NCBI RefSeq assembly: GCF_900104055.1
Contig: NZ_FNJQ01000018.1
Span: 1 to 64,000, forward strand
Length of the DNA: 64,000 nt
From: Pseudoselenomonas ruminantium
GTDB lineage: Bacteria > Bacillota > Negativicutes > Selenomonadales > Selenomonadaceae
Direction: 5' to 3'
In this document: positions 56,845 through 64,000 of the stretch, one piece after another
How the letters are laid out: every line of letters begins with the position of its first letter
Position numbering within the stretch: the first letter of the stretch is position 1
Program-made: the position numbers and the translations under genes
Notes under the pieces: model-generated
Database searches by the model: none
Told to the model about the DNA's origin: nothing
Seen by the model: only the letters and a program-made list of their open reading frames with translations

Positions 56845-59800
56845 TCAGAACGTCACCCGGGCTTCCACGCCGAAGATATACTTGCTGGCTTCCCGTTCCA
56901 CGGTCACGCCCCAATGATCATTGACATCGTACTGGACGCCATAGCGATTGATATTATCGCCGCCAAAACCATGGGTATAACGGAGCATGACCTTGTCCGT
57001 TATATATTTTCCCATAGAAACATTAAAATCATATTTGTTTTCACGATTTTCTTTTTCGGCTTCATGCGTATCAAACGCCGAACCGCTGCCACGCGAGATG
57101 GAGAACTTGTCCAGATAGAGATACTGGCGCATGATACCCTCCACTTCCGACAGGAAACTCATCTGCAGCCCCACGGCCAGCAGATCCCCCATATCCATGG
57201 TGGTCTTGCCATCCTTATAGGCATCGCGCAGCGTCAGCAGCTGAATGATCTGCGTCTGGCTCATTTCGGGCGAAGATGTGAGCTTCATCTCCGCTGCCCC
57301 CAAAGGCCCTTTCACCGACAGGAATACCTTGGCCTGGGAAAGCTTGGTATCGGCAAAGAAATCAATACTGGGCATAAAGGATGCCACCTGATTGAAATTG
57401 GCCGTGCCCTCCCGGATCTTGAACTCGGTCTTCAGATAATTGATCGTGCCGCCCCGTTTCACCTGCAGGCTGCCGCTCATCTTGGGATGGCTCATGATGC
57501 CGCCCACATGGAAGCCGCCGGTAAGATAGAGGTCATAGAGGTATGGGCTGTAGAAATGCACCTTGTCGCCTGCATTGACCTGCACATCGAAGACCATTTC
57601 CGGCATTTCCCCTTCGCTGTCAGGAATCGTGGGCACGGAAACCTTGCATTTGTTGAAATCGATGCGGCCGGAAATCTTGGGCAGATGCTGTCCGTAAAAA
57701 TCCGTATCCGTCAGATGCAGTTCGCCATTCAGGGGACCTTCAAAGAACTTGCTCTTGATGCCCAGTTTCTCCACATACAGGGAAAAGTCATAATGTTCCG
57801 GTTCCAGTCCGTTCATCAGCAATTTACCGCTGCCGTTATAGGAACCACCGCCCATTTTACCAGAAAATTCTTCAACTGTCACTTGATTGCCATTGAACTT
57901 CAGACGAGCCGTCATATCGGTGACCGGCTCTTTCAAAGTCTTTAGTTTCACCGCACCATTGGGGATCGTCACACTGCCGTCCATCAGGGGATGGGCCAGG
58001 GTGCCGTGAATCTTTACTTCCCCTTCGGTAGCCCCCAGCGCCCAGTCGATTTCCTTGGAAATCGTGGGCAGCAGCGACAGGTCCGCATCCTGCAGGCCAA
58101 TGCTCAACTGGATCTGTTCCATATCATCCAGCCACTCATCCTTGCCGGCAGTCAGAGCCCGCAAGGGCACGATGCCCTTGGCCGTAGCAGCGCAGTTCTT
58201 CGTCCCCACGGCTTTTTCCACCCGCAGTTCCGTCAGATCGATCAGACCGTTCTTCAGATGCGCTTCTCCCGTGAGGCTGTCAAAATCAGCCCCCTGTATG
58301 CCGCCCTTGATGGCTTTGACCTTCACATCGGCAGCAGGATTATGGGTATAACCGCCCAGCACTGCTTCAATATCCGCCGTGCCGGTCACGCCCCGGGCCT
58401 TAATGCCCGCCAGTCCGGTGAACATCCCGAAGTCCAGCTGGCTGGCATTGAAGCGGGCGTCGATGGCCCCGCCGATTTCCACCGTGCCGCTGGCGGTAAA
58501 GGTACCATGTTCTCCCTGACTGCCTTGTAATTTATTGATATAAACGACATTGTTGTTCAGATTGAGATCCAGTTCCACGCCGCGCACATCGTAGCCGCCA
58601 GCCTTGCCGCTCTCAATCCTGCCATTGATACTGGCGCTGGGATTATGCGCCGTACCGCTCAGGCTGGCTGTCAGATCTGCCCGGCCGCTGATCACCTCAG
58701 TCTTCTGGTTCAGCAATGCTGCCACAGCGGCGATATCGGCATTCTGCAGCACCACATCGCCACGGATGCCATCCGTGTCGGTATCATAGGCCAGCTCCAT
58801 ATCATAGGTGCCGCCATTCTGCTCAAAGCCAAAATGATCGATATCAAAGCTATGGCCTTTGAACTTGACCATGCCCCGCAGGTTGTTGACCGTCTGCCCA
58901 TTCATGACGATCTCCGGTGCCTCGAGAACACCGTGGAATTCTGGCGCATTGATGGTCCCGTCAATCTTGCCCTTGAACGTGCCATGACCGCTGACCTCAT
59001 AAGGCAGTTTATGTTCCACCCGCTTGAGGTCGATATCCTTGGCCACTACTTCCATATCCAATGCCTGGGTGGCCGTAGTTATCGTACCGTTCAGTACCAT
59101 ATCGATCATCGGCGAATAAGCATGGAAATCCTGCAGGCGCAGTTTCCCATTCTCAAGGAAATAGTCGCCATCCATACCGGAAAGCAGTACACCATGATAG
59201 CTGCCCCGGTAGAAATGGATATAGCCCGTAGCCTGCGGGTTGTCCAGCGTGCCCGTCAGCTTGATGATGTTATCCACATTACCGGTCAATGGCTGATCCG
59301 GTGCAATAAGGGCCACGATGTCCTCCATGCGTGCGCCCATGGTGTCCAGCTGCAGGTTGACCTTCTTTTCTCCGGTGAAACCCACCGAACCGGCAGCGCG
59401 CCATACTTCCTTCCCATCCTTTTCCATGAGGAAATCATCGATGCCAACACCATCCAGGCTGCCACTAGCGGCAAATTTCAGGCTGTCAAACGGCTGCTTA
59501 AAGATCTTGCCTTTAAGGCCCGAGAACTTGATCTCCACCTGCGGATTGGCCTTCGCACCACGAATCGTGCCCTTGAAATCCGAGAGGCCGGACAGTTCCA
59601 GACGGCTGTCCAGATTCTGCAGCAGGGACAGATCGAAATGACCGCCATAATAGGCCAGATCCATATTGCATGCCCCCCGCATATCACGGATGGAGCCTTC
59701 CAGCCCCAGACTGCTGTGATTGGGCATCTTCACACTCAGATAGTCAATGAGCAGGTCATCATCTGCCAGATAAAACGAGGTGCTGGCCTTGTCGATCTTG

Positions 59801-61188
59801 ATTCCCTGATAAGCCGCATTGACGACCTTGGCGCTGCCATAAAGCTGCAGCGTGGAAAGGTCGCTGCCAATGCCATTGCCGCCCATATCCGCATATACAC
59901 GCCCCGTAAGACCGGCCAGCTGCGGCAGGAAGCGATTTCCCTGCGCCGCATCGATATCGTCCAGCTTCACATGCGCCGTATAACCAAGGTTCTCCGTGGA
60001 CAGAACGGCTTCACCGCTGACCTTGCCGCCAAATACCTGCGCGGAAAAGCCCCTTACAAAGAGGTTCTTGTCCTGATAGCGCACATCAGCCTGTGCCCCC
60101 GTAAAGGGAATATCCAGCACCTGGCCTTCCGCCACCTGCACCTTGCCATCCACGCTGGGGTTGCTTATGGCGCCCGTCACCTTGACGGTGAATTTTGCCG
60201 CTCCCTGATAGGGGATATTCGTGAGTATCCGGCTTGGATCAAAGGAATCCGAGCTGGCTTCCAGTTCCAGATACGGCGTTGTCGTCAGGTTCTTGATCTT
60301 ACCATGGACGTTGACTTTCTGCTCTGCCGCCTCTGCATCTACGCTGAGCAGGACCTCTTCATTGGTAAAGGAGGCATGGCCGGCGATATTTTCAATCTCC
60401 GTGCCTTCCACCTGCACTCTGCCATCCTTCAGGTCGCCTTCACCGCTGAAGGAAAGATCACCATCCCGGCGATAGGCATGGATGTCGGCGGACTCCAGCC
60501 GCCCGCCTTCAATCTTTATATTCTCCGGAATCAGCCCCTGCGGTACGAAGGCCAGATATTTTTCGATATCCACTCCGTCCAAATGGGCATTGACAATCTG
60601 CCGTGTATCAGAGAGCGTTGCTGTCCCCGTTATGCCCGTCCCCTGATTTTGGGCGGCAAACTCCACCTTCGATACGGGATAATCGGCCAGATCCACCGTA
60701 CCACTCACTTCTTCGAGTGCGAGTTCCTGTCCCTGCCGGCGCACAAGCACATGGGCATTATCGACCAGTATCCGGCCATGGAATTCCTGAGAGGTCTTTT
60801 CCTTGCTGAGCAGATCCTCCACATTCCAGCTGCCATCCGCACGCTCGGAAAGCACCGCTTCCACACCACTGACGCGAACCTCACCCACGGCATTGGCAGG
60901 ATCAGAAAACGCCGCAAGCAGGCGGCAGCTAACCCGGGCCGTATCGGCACGGGCAATCAGCTCCGCCTGCTTGTCATAGATTGCTACGTTATGCAGTTCC
61001 AGATCCCTCAGGGATTTTATTTCGATTTCACCAATCTCCACATTTGTTCCCAGAGCCTGGGTGGCCAGAGAAGAGACTTCTCCCCCGGCTCTTTCCATGA
61101 AGTTTTGCGTTTGTACATAGTACCAGAGACTGGTGATGGCGATCAGCGCCATCACCACCGCCCCGATTATCCATGTTTTCCCCTTCAT
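56845..61188 (-). CDS. tamB: TamB/YhdP-type AsmA-like bridge protein (DUF490)
   Basis: A 1447-aa periplasmic protein with an N-terminal inner-membrane helix (WIIGAVVMALIAITSLWYYV) and a very long beta-taco of repeated strands, ending in a DUF490 domain (GGTINYLKTEFKIREGTANF, IIQLLTLRDAYKDG) with final FGVEARVTF. TamB-family proteins bridge the two membranes and move phospholipids or help outer-membrane proteins. No TamA gene is seen in the window; BamA is nearby and may be the partner. Confidence 0.93.
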   Translation of the reverse strand: MKGKTWIIGAVVMALIAITSLWYYVQTQNFMERAGGEVSSLATQALGTNVEIGEIEIKSLRDLELHNVAIYDKQAELIARADTARVSCRLLAAFSDPANAVGEVRVSGVEAVLSERADGSWNVEDLLSKEKTSQEFHGRILVDNAHVLVRRQGQELALEEVSGTVDLADYPVSKVEFAAQNQGTGITGTATLSDTRQIVNAHLDGVDIEKYLAFVPQGLIPENIKIEGGRLESADIHAYRRDGDLSFSGEGDLKDGRVQVEGTEIENIAGHASFTNEEVLLSVDAEAAEQKVNVHGKIKNLTTTPYLELEASSDSFDPSRILTNIPYQGAAKFTVKVTGAISNPSVDGKVQVAEGQVLDIPFTGAQADVRYQDKNLFVRGFSAQVFGGKVSGEAVLSTENLGYTAHVKLDDIDAAQGNRFLPQLAGLTGRVYADMGGNGIGSDLSTLQLYGSAKVVNAAYQGIKIDKASTSFYLADDDLLIDYLSVKMPNHSSLGLEGSIRDMRGACNMDLAYYGGHFDLSLLQNLDSRLELSGLSDFKGTIRGAKANPQVEIKFSGLKGKIFKQPFDSLKFAASGSLDGVGIDDFLMEKDGKEVWRAAGSVGFTGEKKVNLQLDTMGARMEDIVALIAPDQPLTGNVDNIIKLTGTLDNPQATGYIHFYRGSYHGVLLSGMDGDYFLENGKLRLQDFHAYSPMIDMVLNGTITTATQALDMEVVAKDIDLKRVEHKLPYEVSGHGTFKGKIDGTINAPEFHGVLEAPEIVMNGQTVNNLRGMVKFKGHSFDIDHFGFEQNGGTYDMELAYDTDTDGIRGDVVLQNADIAAVAALLNQKTEVISGRADLTASLSGTAHNPSASINGRIESGKAGGYDVRGVELDLNLNNNVVYINKLQGSQGEHGTFTASGTVEIGGAIDARFNASQLDFGMFTGLAGIKARGVTGTADIEAVLGGYTHNPAADVKVKAIKGGIQGADFDSLTGEAHLKNGLIDLTELRVEKAVGTKNCAATAKGIVPLRALTAGKDEWLDDMEQIQLSIGLQDADLSLLPTISKEIDWALGATEGEVKIHGTLAHPLMDGSVTIPNGAVKLKTLKEPVTDMTARLKFNGNQVTVEEFSGKMGGGSYNGSGKLLMNGLEPEHYDFSLYVEKLGIKSKFFEGPLNGELHLTDTDFYGQHLPKISGRIDFNKCKVSVPTIPDSEGEMPEMVFDVQVNAGDKVHFYSPYLYDLYLTGGFHVGGIMSHPKMSGSLQVKRGGTINYLKTEFKIREGTANFNQVASFMPSIDFFADTKLSQAKVFLSVKGPLGAAEMKLTSSPEMSQTQIIQLLTLRDAYKDGKTTMDMGDLLAVGLQMSFLSEVEGIMRQYLYLDKFSISRGSGSAFDTHEAEKENRENKYDFNVSMGKYITDKVMLRYTHGFGGDNINRYGVQYDVNDHWGVTVEREASKYIFGVEARVTF

Positions 61189-61234
61189 TACGTTCTCCCT
61201 GTCGGCCCTTCATGGGCAGTGAATTACAATCCCT

Positions 61235-62848
61235 TTAATTGGCCATCTCGCTGGCTACCGTCCCCGCGCTGGCAGCTGCTTCCGTGGCTGCTGGTGCCGC
61301 AGTTTCGGCACTCTTTTCTGCTGATTCTGCTTTAGCGGCCTTTCTTTCAGCCTTGTCCTTGCGTCTGCTTTCCTTGGCGGCTTTACGGGCTTCCCGTTCC
61401 GCCTTGCGCATGGCCTTCGCTTCATCCTTGGATGCTTTCTTGGCTTCCGGCGTAAGTTCGAGTACCGGATTTTCCGTTACCTTGGCATCCTCGCGGACCT
61501 TCTTGACCTTGTTGCCTTCCATCTGGGAAGCCTTATACTTAGCCACATCGATATCCACGGGAATGCCCATAGCCTTATCAAGCGCTGCCTTGTAAACGTT
61601 ATAATTGTAAAGCGCATTGTTATAGTTCGTACGGGCAGCAGTCATTTTTTCCGTTGCATCCATTACATCGAGGTTCGTGCCGACACCAGCAGCATAACGG
61701 ACATTGGCAATCTTGAGGTCCTCTTCAGCCTGAAGCACAGCTGTCTCCGTAGTAGCAATATTCTTTTCCGCAGCCTGCAGGTTCAGCAAAGCCGTGCGCA
61801 CATCGAGTTTGATGGTATCATCCTGATTGCGCAGATTTTCCTGTGCCTGTACCAGACCTGCCTCAGCATTATGCACACTGGCGGAAGTCGCACCGTTGTC
61901 AAAAACATTCCAATTGGCGCTGGCACCGAAATACCATACATTGGAATGATCGGTCCGGAATGCATCCTTGCCTTCAATGGATTTGACCGCCGAAGCTGTC
62001 ACCTTGGGATACCAGCCGGCTTTGGCACTGTTGATGCCAGCTTCTGCCTGCTTGACCTGATAGTAGGCCGCCGCACCGTCAGCACGGTTGTTCAGGGCAT
62101 AATTCGTGCAATCTTCCAGATTCAGGTCATAGGCGGGATGCTTGAGCTGCTCATCAATGACCAGCACCGTATCCGTCGGTAAGCCAATGACATTATTGAG
62201 GGTAGCCACAGCAATATCGTAATTGTTCTGTGCCGTGGTCAGTGCCTGCTGGGCATTGGCCAGGTTTACCTGCGAGGACAGCACGTCGGATTTGGCCACG
62301 GTCCCCACCCGATACTGCGCATTTACATTGTCGAGATGTTCCTGATAAGCCTTGACCGTATCTTCCTGCACCTTGATATTATTCTTGCAGTTCAGGATGT
62401 TATAATAATCTGCCGTTGCTGTATAACGAATGGACTGCTTCGTATTCTCCAGCTTCACATCTGCTTCATTGAGCGCATAGCCCGCGGATTCAATGCCACT
62501 GCGCAGCGAGAAATTGTACAGAGGTATCGACGCCTGTGCACCATTAGTAAAATAAGTATTATCCCCGCCATGAGAAGCTCTGGCATAAAAATCATTGGCA
62601 TGGTCCACTTCCGTAGACAGTGAAAGCGTCACGCCCGTCTGGCGGCGATAGTTGGACAGATTCCACTTGGCCGCATCTACGCTGGCCAGCGCCATCTTGA
62701 TGTTATGGTTGTTCTCGAGTGCCATCTGCACGGCATCCTGCAGGTTCAGCTGTACCGTATTGGCCGCCGAAGCCGAGCCAAAGGAAACCGTCATCAGACT
62801 GCCCAATACGAGAGCCGTCAATCTTTTATAAAAATGCTGTTTGTTCAT
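61235..62848 (-). CDS. tolC: TolC-family outer-membrane efflux protein
   Basis: A 537-aa outer-membrane channel. Signal peptide (LTALVLGSLMTVSFGSASAA), then the two helical/strand repeats of TolC (LQDAVQMALENNHNIKMALA and NLEDCTNYALNNRADGAAAY). The C-terminal 70 residues are unusual: Lys/Arg/Ala-rich (KASKDEAKAMRKAEREARKA) then Ala/Glu-rich, not found in E. coli TolC. It lies between tamB and mlaD, suggesting a role tied to envelope lipid or drug export. Confidence 0.92.
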   Translation of the reverse strand: MNKQHFYKRLTALVLGSLMTVSFGSASAANTVQLNLQDAVQMALENNHNIKMALASVDAAKWNLSNYRRQTGVTLSLSTEVDHANDFYARASHGGDNTYFTNGAQASIPLYNFSLRSGIESAGYALNEADVKLENTKQSIRYTATADYYNILNCKNNIKVQEDTVKAYQEHLDNVNAQYRVGTVAKSDVLSSQVNLANAQQALTTAQNNYDIAVATLNNVIGLPTDTVLVIDEQLKHPAYDLNLEDCTNYALNNRADGAAAYYQVKQAEAGINSAKAGWYPKVTASAVKSIEGKDAFRTDHSNVWYFGASANWNVFDNGATSASVHNAEAGLVQAQENLRNQDDTIKLDVRTALLNLQAAEKNIATTETAVLQAEEDLKIANVRYAAGVGTNLDVMDATEKMTAARTNYNNALYNYNVYKAALDKAMGIPVDIDVAKYKASQMEGNKVKKVREDAKVTENPVLELTPEAKKASKDEAKAMRKAEREARKAAKESRRKDKAERKAAKAESAEKSAETAAPAATEAAASAGTVASEMAN

Positions 62849-62910
62849 GTTAAATCCTCCTTAGCAAAGGTAATTTATATATCAGCCGCCCCGCGGCCGG
62901 AATTATCCTG

Positions 62911-64000
62911 TCAAAAAGCCTGTCTGAGCCCCACATAGGCTGCCCGGCGATCTCTGTCATTGACATTCTGCCACTGCCCCATCAGCCAGGTATTGTCCTT
63001 CAGACGCAGCTGCGCGCCAAGGCGTACATCCACATCATCGAAGTCATAGGCCTCAGCCGAAAACTTGAAATTCTTGCCCGCATAGGCATCCAAGCCCACA
63101 CCGGCTTCACCATGGATGGCCCCAACTCTGGCCGCCAGATTTCCCTGACGCTTGCCCAGCTGGAAATTCACCCGGTTGCTCTCGCCCATATCCTCCAGGC
63201 CAAAGGTCATAAACGGCCCCTTATCCAACGCGGCCGTAAAATTCCAATTGGTATCCCAGTCATGGGCACTGCCGCTGTATAGCACGGACATTTCACCGGA
63301 AGTCTTGATGGCCTCTAATTTTTCTTTGGTTTTCTTCGCCTTTTCCGTAAGTTTCCGGGCATTATGGATGGTGGCTTTGACATCCTCCACAGTCTTTTCA
63401 TCCCCGGCCACCTTGGCCAGTCCTTCGGACACGACGCGAATCTTCTCACTGGTTTGGGCGATATTATCGAGCGTCAGGCGCAGGTTCTCCGCTGTCTGCG
63501 GATCTGCCCCCACCGTGGCCAGATTTGCCATCATGGCCTCTACATTATTCATGGTACGGTTGAGGCTGCCCGTTATCATATTCATATTGGCGAGCATCTG
63601 ATTGATATTGCCCTGATTGGTATTGATGGTGGATTCGAGTGCCGCCATCATGCCATTGATATGGGCCGTCGTCTCCCGCATATTCACCACCATCTGCACG
63701 ATGGATGTCTGGAAGGCTTCATTGCCCAGGATGTTGTTCATGCTGGCCAGCATCTCCTGTGCTTCCTGGATGACCTTGCTGGCATTCTGCATCATATCAT
63801 CCATGCTCGCTTCATCGACACCCGTAAGGTAATCTCCATCCGCGACCAAAGCACTGTCACTGCCAGGCGTAATATTGATGAACTTATCACTCATGATGCC
63901 CGAAGAACCGATGGATACCCTCGAACCTTTGGGAATCTGTACGCCCTCATTGATCTGCAGGGTAACGGTAACCCCCTGACCATCATTGGCCACAGATTTC
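62911..64000 (-). CDS. mlaD: MlaD-type MCE protein fused to an outer-membrane beta-barrel (5' partial)
   Basis: At least 363 aa; the start is beyond the window edge (the codon at 63993 is GTG within the frame, preceded by ..KSV). The visible N-terminal part is the end of an MCE domain (EGVQIPKGSRVSIGSSGIMS, DKFINITPGS). A long helical middle (about residues 60-210; TVEDVKATIHNARKLTEKAK) is followed by a strand-rich end (WNFTAALDKGPFMTFGLEDM, WLMGQWQNVNDRDRRAAYVG) finishing in GLRQAF, a Bam-type aromatic end. E. coli MlaD lacks the barrel. Such a fused, envelope-spanning MlaD is described in Veillonella. Confidence 0.9.
   Translation of the reverse strand, partial: KSVANDGQGVTVTLQINEGVQIPKGSRVSIGSSGIMSDKFINITPGSDSALVADGDYLTGVDEASMDDMMQNASKVIQEAQEMLASMNNILGNEAFQTSIVQMVVNMRETTAHINGMMAALESTINTNQGNINQMLANMNMITGSLNRTMNNVEAMMANLATVGADPQTAENLRLTLDNIAQTSEKIRVVSEGLAKVAGDEKTVEDVKATIHNARKLTEKAKKTKEKLEAIKTSGEMSVLYSGSAHDWDTNWNFTAALDKGPFMTFGLEDMGESNRVNFQLGKRQGNLAARVGAIHGEAGVGLDAYAGKNFKFSAEAYDFDDVDVRLGAQLRLKDNTWLMGQWQNVNDRDRRAAYVGLRQAF

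Noticed and set aside
58645-61335. An 896-aa open frame opposite tamB
   Set aside because: Antisense shadow; no ribosome site or domain.
1-64000. CRISPR arrays
   Set aside because: No regularly spaced 20-40 bp direct repeats or cas genes; the 10-bp repeats at 25250-25320 are too short.

Overview
The window looks like chromosomal DNA of a diderm Firmicute (Negativicutes, most likely Selenomonadaceae, Selenomonas-like). It has Firmicute-style genes (AGGAGG ribosome sites, TTG/GTG starts, a DUF1659-DUF2922-YvrJ trio, LpxI) next to a complete Gram-negative outer-membrane gene set, a flagellin gene, and anaerobic Ni-Fe hydrogenase and formate dehydrogenase genes. Base composition is GC-rich, with AT-rich intergenic gaps. 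The species call is inference.

Layout. (1) 0.4-3.4 kb, minus strand: a Fur/PerR-type regulator, a secreted repeat protein, a cation-diffusion transporter and a small exported protein. (2) 3.5-12.2 kb, minus strand: hydrogenase island. It holds hydA-hydB-hydC (Tat-exported small subunit, large subunit, cytochrome b), a small protein with a HypB-like Cys motif, then hypA, hypB, maturation protease, hypC, hypD and hypE. (3) 12.6-14.7 kb, plus strand: tRNA-Ala(CGC), an MFS exporter and a small secreted protein. (4) 15.4-21.7 kb, minus strand: formate dehydrogenase (catalytic subunit with Cys instead of Sec, FdhE, Fe-S subunit, cytochrome b) and fdhD. (5) 22.6-26.2 kb: flagellin, a three-gene cluster with a replication-initiator-like winged-helix protein, and divergently the DUF1659/DUF2922/YvrJ trio. 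(6) 26.3-64 kb, all minus strand: an exonuclease, envelope sugar genes (wecA, mnaA), then an almost unbroken outer-membrane cluster: lptF/B/A/C, an acyltransferase, kdsC/D/A/B, a waaA-lpxK fusion, msbA, lpxB, lpxI, lpxA, fabZ, lpxC, a second acyltransferase, lpxD, three OmpH/Skp-like genes, an outer-membrane protein, bamA, a membrane protein, a sigma factor, tamB, tolC and mlaD with a C-terminal beta-barrel (cut by the window edge).

Functionally, hydrogenase and formate dehydrogenase are periplasm-facing, Tat-exported respiratory oxidoreductases with their maturation genes. The 26-64 kb cluster covers Kdo2-lipid A synthesis and flipping, LPS transport to the membrane, outer-membrane protein folding, and phospholipid bridging (TamB, MlaD).

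The most unusual content is non-coding. Five long stem-loop elements (two at about 14.86-15.35 kb, two at about 21.98-22.57 kb, one at 131-336) share a branched architecture and a conserved GTCRTTTAG-type strand, while their stems differ by compensating changes. In the two fully visible loci they form head-to-head pairs about 115 nt apart. A second repeat family (8300-8443 and 38423-38552) also keeps its stems through compensating changes. These are the best candidates for undescribed structured RNAs or mobile elements here.
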